A DNA stretch of 57,071 nt. Origin: JADJNW01 sp964517175. GTDB taxonomy: Bacteria; Bacteroidota; Bacteroidia; Chitinophagales; Saprospiraceae. Position 1 is the first letter of the stretch. Every line of letters starts with the position of its first letter. Below are positions 32,153-40,300 of this stretch, piece after piece. The stretch lies in assembly GCA_964517175.1 (NCBI GenBank), contig CAZFBU010000006.1:1-57071 (forward strand), given 5' to 3'. Both the position numbers and the translations under genes were made by a program. Under the pieces are notes generated by a model. The model had not been told where the DNA came from. It worked only from the letters and a program-made list of their open reading frames with translations, and searched no databases.

Positions 32153-34342
32153 ATGTTTTCAAGATATACCCGCTCTATTTTTTGCTTTTTGATAATTGCA
32201 CAAGGAGTTTCGGCTCAGCACTCTGTGGCGCGCCAGTGGAATGAAGAGCTATTGAATGCCATTCGCAACGACTTCGCCCGCCCGACCGTGCACGCACGAA
32301 ATCTCTTTCACACTTCTGTGGCTATGTATGACGCCTGGGCTGCATTTGATGCAAATGCTGACACTTATTTCCTGGGAAAAACCGTAGATGGGTTTACCTG
32401 CCCGTTTGACAGCATCGCTGCGCCGGAGGATGTGCGCGCCGCCCAAGAGGAGGCGATCAGCTACGCTGCCTATCGCTTGCTCCGGCATCGCTTCCGGTTT
32501 TCGCCGGGTTTGCTGAATATTTTCCCCCGACTCGATTCTCTGATGCAGGAATTGGGCTATGATAGAAATATAAATGCTACCGATTACAGCAATGGCTCGC
32601 CGGCTGCATTAGGCAATTACATCGCGCAACAAATCATCGCATTCGGCTCGCAGGATGGCTCCAACGAGCAAAGCGATTATGAAAACTTTTTCTATCAACC
32701 GGTCAATCCGCCGCTCGTGATGGCAGAGCCTGGCAACCCCAACATGATTGACCCCAATCGATGGCAGTCGCTCACACTGGAGGTGTTCATCGATCAAAGC
32801 GGCAACGAAATACCCGGTAACACGCCCGCATTCCTCAGTCCGGAGTGGGGACAAGTTACGCCATTTGCGCTCAGCGCGGAGAATCTGACGATCTATCAGC
32901 GCGATGGCTTTGACTATTGGGTCTATCACGATCCGGGACCACCGCCGTACATTAATCTTGCGCAAAGTGACAGCGATTCGGAATTGTATAAATGGAATTT
33001 TGAACTCGTTTCCATCTGGGCAAGCCACCTCGATCCTGCCGATGGGGTCATGTGGGATATTTCACCCGGCGCCATTGGCAATACGCAGTCTTATCCGACT
33101 ACGCTGGAAGAGCATCCCGACTTTTACGACCTGGAAAATGGCGGTGACCCCAGCCCCGGTCATGTGTTAAATCCTCATACCGGCGCACCGTACGAACCGA
33201 ACATCGTGCCTCGCGGCGACTATGCGCGCGTACTCGCCGAATATTGGGCAGACGGACCGGACTCGGAAACACCGCCCGGGCACTGGTTCACCATTCTCAA
33301 CTATGTCAGTGACCATCCGGTGCTGGCAAAGAAATTTAAAGGCGAAGGCGAAGTACTCGATGACCTCGAATGGGATGTCAAGGCGTATTTTACGCTTGGC
33401 GGCGCCATGCACGATGCAGCAATTACGGCCTGGGGCATCAAAGGCTGGTACGATTACCTGCGCCCGGTTTCGGCGATTCGCTACATGGCACAACTTGGGC
33501 AAAGCTCTGATCCGAATTTGCCGTCCTACCACCCCGGAGGCATTCGGCTCCAGCCGGGCTTTATCGAGCTGGTAGAAGCAGGCGACCCGCTGGATGGACC
33601 GCGTGGCGAAAATGTTGGCAAGATCAAATTGTACACCTGGCGCGGGCCAGACTTTATCGAAGACCCCGAAACGGATGAAGCGGGCGTCGGCTGGATTCTG
33701 GCGGAGAACTGGTGGCCCTATCAACGTCCTTCGTTCGTGACGCCACCTTTTGCAGGTTACATTTCCGGGCATTCGACTTACTCGCGCGCAGCGGCGGAAG
33801 TGCTTACTCTGCTCACGGGCGATCCTTTTTTTCCGGGCGGTATGGGCGAATTTATAGCTAAGAAAAACGAGTTTCTGGTCTTCGAAGAAGGTCCGAGTAT
33901 GGACATTAAATTGCAATGGGCAACCTACCGCGACGCGTCCGACCAGACGAGCCTGTCGCGCATCTGGGGCGGCATTCACCCACCGGCGGATGACATTCCT
34001 GGTCGTTTGATCGGTATGGAAATCGGCGTGGAAGCGTTCAACTTTGCAACGAGCTATTTTGGGCTGGAAGGTACGACCAGTACCAACGATATTGCGCGAA
34101 GCGACTATCGCCTATTTCCGAACCCGGTGATGGAAAATCTGACGATTCATACGCAGCATTCAAATGAAGTGCAGGTGCAAATTTTCAGCGCGGCGGGCAA
34201 GTTATTGCTTTCGCAAAATCGGTCTTTCGCGAATGGTAAAGCGGAGCTGAACCTCGGCAATTTACAACCAGGTGTGTACCTGCTCTCGTTGCGGGACCGG
34301 AGCGGGCGGCAGTTATTTACCGACAAGGTCGTGAAGTTGTAA
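32153..34342 (+). CDS. Vanadium-dependent haloperoxidase-like protein with T9SS sorting domain
   Basis: 729 residues from the ATG at 32153 (a GTG at 32111 lies before a hairpin and is unlikely). Signal peptide 1-~22 (SIFCFLIIAQGVSAQ). The full vanadate-binding signature of the haloperoxidase/PAP2 superfamily is present: Lys430 with Arg437-Pro438 (KGWYDYLRP), Ser538-Gly539-His540 (ISGHSTYSR), and Ser602-Arg603 with His609 and Asp613 (SRIWGGIHPPAD). The last ~75 residues are a type A T9SS sorting domain (LFPNPVMENLTI, LQPGVYLLSL). The enzyme should therefore be exported and oxidise halides with peroxide, or act as an extracellular acid phosphatase. Bromide versus chloride preference cannot be read. 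Two bases separate its stop from that of the convergent aminotransferase. Confidence 0.88.
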   Translation: MFSRYTRSIFCFLIIAQGVSAQHSVARQWNEELLNAIRNDFARPTVHARNLFHTSVAMYDAWAAFDANADTYFLGKTVDGFTCPFDSIAAPEDVRAAQEEAISYAAYRLLRHRFRFSPGLLNIFPRLDSLMQELGYDRNINATDYSNGSPAALGNYIAQQIIAFGSQDGSNEQSDYENFFYQPVNPPLVMAEPGNPNMIDPNRWQSLTLEVFIDQSGNEIPGNTPAFLSPEWGQVTPFALSAENLTIYQRDGFDYWVYHDPGPPPYINLAQSDSDSELYKWNFELVSIWASHLDPADGVMWDISPGAIGNTQSYPTTLEEHPDFYDLENGGDPSPGHVLNPHTGAPYEPNIVPRGDYARVLAEYWADGPDSETPPGHWFTILNYVSDHPVLAKKFKGEGEVLDDLEWDVKAYFTLGGAMHDAAITAWGIKGWYDYLRPVSAIRYMAQLGQSSDPNLPSYHPGGIRLQPGFIELVEAGDPLDGPRGENVGKIKLYTWRGPDFIEDPETDEAGVGWILAENWWPYQRPSFVTPPFAGYISGHSTYSRAAAEVLTLLTGDPFFPGGMGEFIAKKNEFLVFEEGPSMDIKLQWATYRDASDQTSLSRIWGGIHPPADDIPGRLIGMEIGVEAFNFATSYFGLEGTTSTNDIARSDYRLFPNPVMENLTIHTQHSNEVQVQIFSAAGKLLLSQNRSFANGKAELNLGNLQPGVYLLSLRDRSGRQLFTDKVVKL

Positions 34343-34344
34343 AA

Positions 34345-35499
34345 CTACCTGATCCTGCGCAGCAATTCCCCAGCGCGTTCCAGCGTTTCCGGCTTTTTGG
34401 CGAAGCACAGGCGCACGACCTTTTCATCGCGACCGCTGCCATAAAATACGGACACTGGAATCGAAGCTACCCCAAATTCCGTCGTCATGCGCTTAGCAAA
34501 TTCGGTATCGGGCTCGTCGCTGATCGAACTGTAATCAAATAATTGAAAGTACGTCCCTTTACTGGGAATTGGTTTCAGGCGCGAACCGGCCATGACCTCC
34601 GCCAGCAAATCGCGTTTTTCCTGGTAAAAAGCGTTCAGACTCAAGTATTCCTGTGGATTTTCCATGAAATCTGCCAGTGCAAACTGCGTGGGCGTGTGCA
34701 CCGAGAAAACCGTGTACTGGTGTACCTTGCGAATCTCCACCATCAACTCCCGGGGCGCTACGCAGTAGCCAATCTTCCAACCGGTATTGTGGAAGGTTTT
34801 ACCGAAAGAATAGGTCGCAATGCTGCGCTCGCGCAGTTCGGGAAAGCGAAGCACGCTCTGATGTTCATTATCATCATAAACAAGATGCTCATATACTTCG
34901 TCGCTCAGCACCAGGATTTCCGTATCATTAGTAATACGCTCCAGATTTTGCAAATCATCTTTTGTCAATATAGTACCCGTTGGGTTGTGCGGATTGTTGA
35001 TGACGATCATGCGCGTGCGCTTCGACAGAAGTTCCTGCACCGCATCCCAGTCGATGCGAAAATCCGGCGCTTCCAGTTCATAGACAATGACTTTGCCGCC
35101 GTTCACTTCGATTGCCGGGCGATAAGAATCATAAGCCGGTTCGAAAATAATCACTTCATCACCGGGACGGACAAAAGCTGCGATTGTCGAAAATAACCCC
35201 TGCGTTGCGCCGGCAGTTACGGTGATTTCTTCTTCCGGATGCACCGAAATACCGTACATACTTGAGATTTTCTCCGCGATGCGCTCGCGAAGGGCGGGGA
35301 CGCCCGGCATAGGCGCATACTGATTGTAACCTTTTTGCATATACTCACAAACGAGTTGCGTCAGTTTTTCCGAAGATGCAAAATCGGGGAAGCCCTGCGC
35401 CAGATTGATCGCACCGTGCTCGCGCGCCATTGCGGACATTACGGAGAAAATCGTCGTACTAACATTTGGCAGTTTAGAGGTGAGGGTAAGGTTGGTCAT
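34345..35499 (-). CDS. Methionine aminotransferase-like PLP enzyme (YbdL type)
   Basis: 384 residues from ATG 35499 (MTNLTLTSKLPNV). The frame extends to 35583, but that part is repeat DNA. Fold-type I aminotransferase marks: INLAQGFPDF, NNPHNPTGT, LSDEVYEHLVYD, the Schiff-base Lys in YSFGKTFHNTGWKIGY, and the C-terminal Arg in VVRLCFAKK. The FGKTFHNTGWKIGYCVAP and VHQYTVFSVHTPTQ segments are close to E. coli YbdL (methionine/2-oxo acid aminotransferase) and kynurenine aminotransferases. Likely role: last step of methionine salvage or aromatic amino-acid transamination. It follows purD on the same strand, separated by the heptamer array. Confidence 0.87.
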   Translation of the reverse strand: MTNLTLTSKLPNVSTTIFSVMSAMAREHGAINLAQGFPDFASSEKLTQLVCEYMQKGYNQYAPMPGVPALRERIAEKISSMYGISVHPEEEITVTAGATQGLFSTIAAFVRPGDEVIIFEPAYDSYRPAIEVNGGKVIVYELEAPDFRIDWDAVQELLSKRTRMIVINNPHNPTGTILTKDDLQNLERITNDTEILVLSDEVYEHLVYDDNEHQSVLRFPELRERSIATYSFGKTFHNTGWKIGYCVAPRELMVEIRKVHQYTVFSVHTPTQFALADFMENPQEYLSLNAFYQEKRDLLAEVMAGSRLKPIPSKGTYFQLFDYSSISDEPDTEFAKRMTTEFGVASIPVSVFYGSGRDEKVVRLCFAKKPETLERAGELLRRIR

Positions 35500-35508
35500 G
35501 TTTAGTTT

Positions 35509-35578
35509 TTTTGCAATCCGCCGTTCGCGGTTTGCAGTTCGCCATTTGCGAAAAGCGAACCGCGAAAAGCCAAAAGCG
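35509..35578. repeat. Ten-unit heptamer array NNNNGCN
   Basis: Ten consecutive 7-base units each with GC at positions 5-6. The first six are pyrimidine-rich (TTTTGCA, ATCCGCC, GTTCGCG, GTTTGCA, GTTCGCC, ATTTGCG) and the last four purine-rich (AAAAGCG, AACCGCG, AAAAGCC, AAAAGCG). The halves form an imperfect inverted repeat (35524-35535 with 35555-35566). It fills the spacer between purD and the aminotransferase gene. Confidence 0.75.
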
Positions 35579-35583
35579 AACAT

Positions 35584-36159
35584 TTACAAATCAAATCCAA
35601 TATCGCGGCGATAATATTTGCCGGTAAATTGAATCCGTTCCGCATTTTTGTTAGATAACTCGAGCGCCTGTCGAAAGTTTTCACCGAAAGAGGTAATTGC
35701 CAGCACGCGACCGCCGTTGGTCACGATCTGGTTGCCCATTTTCTTCGTGCCGGCATGGAAAACAATACTATCTTCCACCTGCTCCAGCCCGGTGATGATC
35801 TTGCCTTTTTCGTAGGCTTCAGGGTAGCCGCCGGAGACCAGGATCACCGTCGCTGCGGCGCGCTCGTCCAGTTCGATNNNNNNNNNNNNNNNNNNNNNNN
35901 NNNNNNNNNNNNNNNNNNNNNNNNNNNNNNNNNNNNNNNNNNNNNNNNNNNNNNNNNNNNNNNNNNNNNNNNNNNNNTCGGCGATGACCAGCATGCGCAC
36001 CGCTTTGAAATCATTCGGATCAATTTCGATATTCGTACCCGGATCAACCGTACCGGCGTTGCCCGGCGCGATGAAAAGTTTATCACAAAGAGGGCTTTGG
36101 CTGATCTTCCACGCGAAAGCATGTTCGCGACCGCCGCCGCCAAGTAGCAGAATATTCAT
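35584..36159 (-). CDS. purD: Phosphoribosylamine-glycine ligase, interrupted by assembly gap
   Basis: N-terminal ~60 residues (MNILLLGGGGREHAFAWK, IAPGNAGT) and C-terminal ~98 residues (VILVSGGYPEAYEKGK, TNGGRVLA, YYRRDIGFDL) of PurD are present, with 100 N between. PurD joins glycine to phosphoribosylamine using ATP, the second step of purine synthesis. The usual length is ~425 residues, so about 260 residues (ATP-grasp domain, ~800 bases) are missing; the N-run is a placeholder shorter than the true gap. The start is set at MNILLL (36159), not nine codons upstream. The gene is probably intact in the genome. Not a pseudogene call. Confidence 0.93.
   Translation of the reverse strand: MNILLLGGGGREHAFAWKISQSPLCDKLFIAPGNAGTVDPGTNIEIDPNDFKAVRMLVIAXXXXXXXXXXXXXXXXXXXXXXXXXXXXXXXXXXIELDERAAATVILVSGGYPEAYEKGKIITGLEQVEDSIVFHAGTKKMGNQIVTNGGRVLAITSFGENFRQALELSNKNAERIQFTGKYYRRDIGFDL
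35878..35977. other. Assembly gap (100 N)
   Basis: Exactly 100 unknown bases inside purD. Comparison with PurD length implies ~800 bases of real sequence here, so all coordinates beyond it are shifted relative to the genome. Confidence 0.95.
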
Positions 36160-36173
36160 TTTTTGAATTTTGG

Positions 36174-36181
36174 CAAAGTTA
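36174..36181 (-). promoter_or_regulatory. Bacteroidota -7 box TAACTTTG for purD
   Basis: Leftward TAACTTTG, 15 bases before the purD ATG at 36159; gives a short leader and supports that start. Confidence 0.6.
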
Positions 36182-36311
36182 ATCAATGTTATTTGTCCCG
36201 AAGGGATGCTACGGCATTAATTGTTATCTGAACAGTTTGGAAGTAAAAATGAAATTCCTACCGCTTGAATAACCAATCACAAATAACCGTTTTTCCATTA
36301 CAAAATTTCCT

Positions 36312-36319
36312 TACCTTTG
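36312..36319 (+). promoter_or_regulatory. Bacteroidota -7 box TACCTTTG for ruvA
   Basis: TACCTTTG 24 bases before the ruvA ATG at 36343; supports the later start over the in-frame ATG at 36265. Confidence 0.65.
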
Positions 36320-36342
36320 CAATCCATTTTACACAAACCGCC

Positions 36343-36930
36343 ATGATTGCCTATTTAAAAGGAGCCATAACGCACAAGTCGCCCACCTTCATCGTAGTGG
36401 AATGCGGCGGTGTCGGTTATCACGTCAACATCAGCCTGCACACCTACGCCCAGATCGAGAAGCTGGAGACCGTGAAGATTCTCACGCACCAGATCATTCG
36501 GGAAGATGGTCACCTTTTGTATGGTTTTGCCGAAGACGCCGAGCGCAGGCTGTTCCAGCATCTCATATCGGTATCGGGCGTGGGCCCGGCTACGGCGCAA
36601 CTCATGCTGTCGTCTATGCAGCCTGAAGAAGCGCGCCAGGCAGTCATCAGCGAGAATGTAGCGGCGTTCAGGAATGTAAAAGGCATCGGCCCAAAAACTG
36701 CGAAGCGCATCATTCTGGATTTGAAAGACAAGCTGGTGAAAGAATCGGGCGAAGAACCGTTAACAATTTTGCCACAAGACAATACAATCCGGGAGGAGGC
36801 GTTATCTGCATTAGTTGCACTAGGATTTTCTCGCATCGAAGTGCAAAAAACACTCAATAAGATTCTGAAGGAGCAACCTGCGAGTAGTGTCGAAGAGCTG
36901 ATCAAGCTGGCACTCAGAAATTTATCCTAA
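36343..36930 (+). CDS. ruvA: Holliday junction DNA helicase subunit RuvA
   Basis: 195 residues from MIAYLKGAI (ATG 36343); upstream in-frame codons precede the promoter box. N-terminal OB fold (VVECGGVGYHVNIS, REDGHLLYGF), two helix-hairpin-helix motifs (LISVSGVGPATAQLML and NVKGIGPKTAKRIIL) and the C-terminal RuvB-contacting helix domain (EEALSALVALGF). RuvA tetramers hold Holliday junctions while RuvB drives branch migration. Length is standard. In Bacteroidota ruvA is often followed by sprA, as here; that synteny is recalled from known genomes and supports both identifications. Confidence 0.97.
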   Translation: MIAYLKGAITHKSPTFIVVECGGVGYHVNISLHTYAQIEKLETVKILTHQIIREDGHLLYGFAEDAERRLFQHLISVSGVGPATAQLMLSSMQPEEARQAVISENVAAFRNVKGIGPKTAKRIILDLKDKLVKESGEEPLTILPQDNTIREEALSALVALGFSRIEVQKTLNKILKEQPASSVEELIKLALRNLS

Positions 36931-37300
36931 AAACAAAATAAGGGGAAACATGGTGTATTCAGCGCTTGCTGAGCTGATTATTTTTTTGTCTTTTCAACCC
37001 GGAAACCAATATAAAAAACCGTAACCCGGAAAGTTTTGGAACGATTTTTTCATTTGACAGAAAATGAGATGTGTTAAAGTTCCTGCATCGGGCAAAATCG
37101 ATCTGTTTGTCACGTTTGAATGCTTATTGAAAATAAACGCTTAGCGTATTATAGTTAATCCTGATTTGCAGGATGGTAAAAAAATCCCATGAGCATCGGA
37201 AAGCGAAATGGTTAAAAAGTTAGCGCAACCGGAACGATATTGCAGAAAAACGCACTAACGATTCAGCTTTTTCATCCGACGCATTATCACAAAATCAGCT
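36931..37300 (+). other. Spacer between ruvA and sprA
   Basis: 370 bases without a recognisable gene. It begins with a weak hairpin TCAGC/GCTGA (36959-36972) followed by a T-run (36981-36987) that may end ruvA transcripts. A ten-base direct repeat AACCCGGAAA occurs at 36996-37005 and 37023-37032, start-to-start 27 bases. ATCCTG/CAGGAT form a small hairpin near 37160. No TAnnTTTG box was found close to sprA, so its promoter is unassigned. Confidence 0.5.
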
Positions 37301-40300
37301 ATGAGTAGAGTAGTTTTACCCTTTAGCCTCGTCATTGGAATAATAGCTTACACCTGCTTCGTTTACGCAGCCGGTACCAATCTGGATGACCCTCACGCGT
37401 TACCTTACGTGCAGGCAACCTCATTGGATACCCTGCCGCCCATCACAGATCGTCAGGACGATTTTATCAATGCCGGCGAGCGCAATCCCTTCGATCTGAA
37501 AGATCCGGAAGCCGTGGAGCAAACTGTAGAATACGACCCGGAGACTGGTCTGTACATCATTTCCGAAAGGGTTGGCAGCGATTTTTACCGCCCGCCTACC
37601 TATATGACCTTCGACGAGTACATGGCATACCGCAGCAAGCAGGAACAAACCAATTATTTCAAGCAACTCAACGGCGTGAACGTAGGCGAAGCCACCAGCG
37701 CACTCGACCCCATCGCCGATGTGGACGTGAAGGGCAATCTGCTTGACCGCCTCTTTGGGGGTACGGAAGTGGATATTCAGCCACAGGGTAATATTGACCT
37801 TACTTTCGGCTTGAACTATCAGCGGGTGGAAAACCCCATCCTGCCCATTCGGCAACAGACGCAGGGGCCGCTTTTTGATTTTAATATGAATATCCAAATG
37901 AATGTAACGGGTAAAATTGGCGAAAAGCTCAACCTGAACACCCGCTACAATACGAACGCCACGTTCAACTTCGATAACCAGATTAAGCTGGATTACAACA
38001 GCGATAATTTCAGTGAAGACGAAATTCTTAAAAAAATAGAAGCCGGCAACGTGAGTTTGCCGCTGCGCGGGTCGCTCATTCAGGGCGCACAGAGTTTGTT
38101 TGGCTTGAAAACGGAAATGCAATTCGGGCATTTGCGCCTGACCACCATCTTGTCGCAGCAGAATTCGCAGCGCGAAAACCTCCAGATTCAGGGCGGCAGC
38201 CAGGTGCAGGAATTTGAAGTAAACGCCGATGAGTACGACGAAAACCGCCATTTCTTCTTCTCGCATTACAATCGCAATACCTTCGAGGAGGCATTGGAAA
38301 ATATGCCCCAGATCAAAACGCTTTTCAAGATTGAAAACCTGGAAGTCTGGATTACCAACAACCGGAACGAAGTGGATAATGTGCGGGACATCATCGCCTT
38401 TGCCGACCTGGGAGAGCCTGACAATCTCGTCAGTCCGCAAATCGTCTCGCCAAATCCGGGCGCTGAACGCGACATCGCCGGACGGCTCCTGCCCGACAAT
38501 GAAGCCAACAACCTGTATCGGAACCTACTGAATGACCCGGGAACGCGGAGTATCGATCAGGCGGTGGGTATCGTGCAAAATGAATTCGGGATGCAGCAGG
38601 CAAAGGACTTCGAGCGGGTGAGTGCGCGAAAACTGCAGCCATCGGAATATACCTTTCACCCGGAACTGGGCTTCATTTCTCTGAACGTCAATGTACAGCC
38701 CAATCAGGTTATTGGCGTGGCGTTTCAGTATTCTTATAATGGTAAAACTTATAAAGTCGGCGAACTTTCACAAAACCAGGAAACGACCAGCCCGGACACC
38801 TCGCTGAATGTTCTTTTTGTGAAAATGCTGAAAAGTACCACCCAACGCACCGACGTTTCCACTTGGGATTTGATGATGAAAAACGTGTATTCCATTGGCG
38901 CGTTTCAGGTGAGTCAGCAAGATTTTCGGTTAGATATTCTGTACGACGATCCCGGCAAGGGACAAAAGCGCTTTTTGCCAGAGACCAGTATCGCCGGCGA
39001 ACCCCTGCTGCAGGTATTTAATCTCGATAATCTCAACACCCAGGGCGACCCGCAACCCGACGGGGTATTCGACTTTGTGCCGGGGGTGACCATCAACCTC
39101 CGCAATGGCCGCATTATGTTTCCGGTACTGGAACCCTTTGGCTCAACGCTGGCCCGGCAGATTGACGATGCCCGCGACCGGCGGAAATTCGTCTATCAGG
39201 AATTGTACGATTCTACGCTGTTCCTTGCCAGAGAATTTCCCGAAAAAAACCGCTTCGTTATCCGGGGCAGCTACAAATCGAGCGTTTCCTCCGAAATATC
39301 GCTGGGTGCGTTCAATATCCCGCGCGGTTCGGTGCGGGTAAATGCCGGCGGGCAGCTTTTGCGCGAAGGGGTGGATTATGAAATCGATTACAACATCGGT
39401 CGGGTAAGAATCCTCAACGATGCGATTCTGAATTCGGGCGTGCCCATCAATGTCGCCTATGAAGACAATACCCTCTTTGGGTTTCAAACCAAAACGATGA
39501 TCGGGCTTCGGGCGGATTATCAACTGGATGAAAATTTTAATATTGGCGCTACTTTTTTAAACCTCTTCGAGCGTCCATTCACCCAAAAGGTAAACATCGG
39601 AGACGACCCCATCAACAACAAAATATATGGTTTGGATATGAATATGACCCGCAAAGCGCCCTGGCTGACCAAAGCCGTAGATGCCTTGCCGTTTATTGAT
39701 ACCAAAGCCGAATCGAGCATTACGGTGAGCGCCGAGGCGGCGGCCCTGCAGCCGGGTCACGCCAGAGCAATCGACCAGAACCGACGCGATCAGGGTGGCG
39801 TGGTCTATCTCGATGATTTTGAAGGAAGCGCCAGCAGCTTCGACTTGCGCCAGCCCGTAAACCAGTGGTACCTGTCTAGTACGCCCCAGAACGATGCCGA
39901 CAACAACAACCCTCTGTTTCCGGAATCGAGCCTGCTCGATGATATTCGCTCCGGTGCCAATCGGGCTAGAATCAACTGGTATCTGATTGATCAAAGCATT
40001 CGCAGTGGCGATGATACCCGCAACCCCTACACCAGCCTCGTGCCCCAGGTGGAGGTATTCCCAAATGTAGTGCTGACGCCCGACCAGTTGCCCAATATCC
40101 AGACGATGGATGTCACCTACTATCCGAATGAACGCGGGCCCTACAATTTTGACGTTCCCGAGGGCTATCCGGGGTTGACACGCGGCGTTAGTTTTATTGG
40201 CGACTCGCTGATATTGCGCGATCCCGCTACGCGCTGGGGCGGCATCATGCGCGCTTTGCAAACCAACGATTTTCAGGCGGCAAATATCGAATTCCTGGAA

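Noticed and set aside
35584..36159. purD as a pseudogene
   Set aside because: Both ends are intact and the interruption is an assembly gap, not a mutation.
36996..37032. Direct repeat AACCCGGAAA as an sprA operator
   Set aside because: Non-palindromic ten-base repeat in a 370-base spacer, ~270 bases before the gene, with no supporting promoter; recorded only in the spacer entry.
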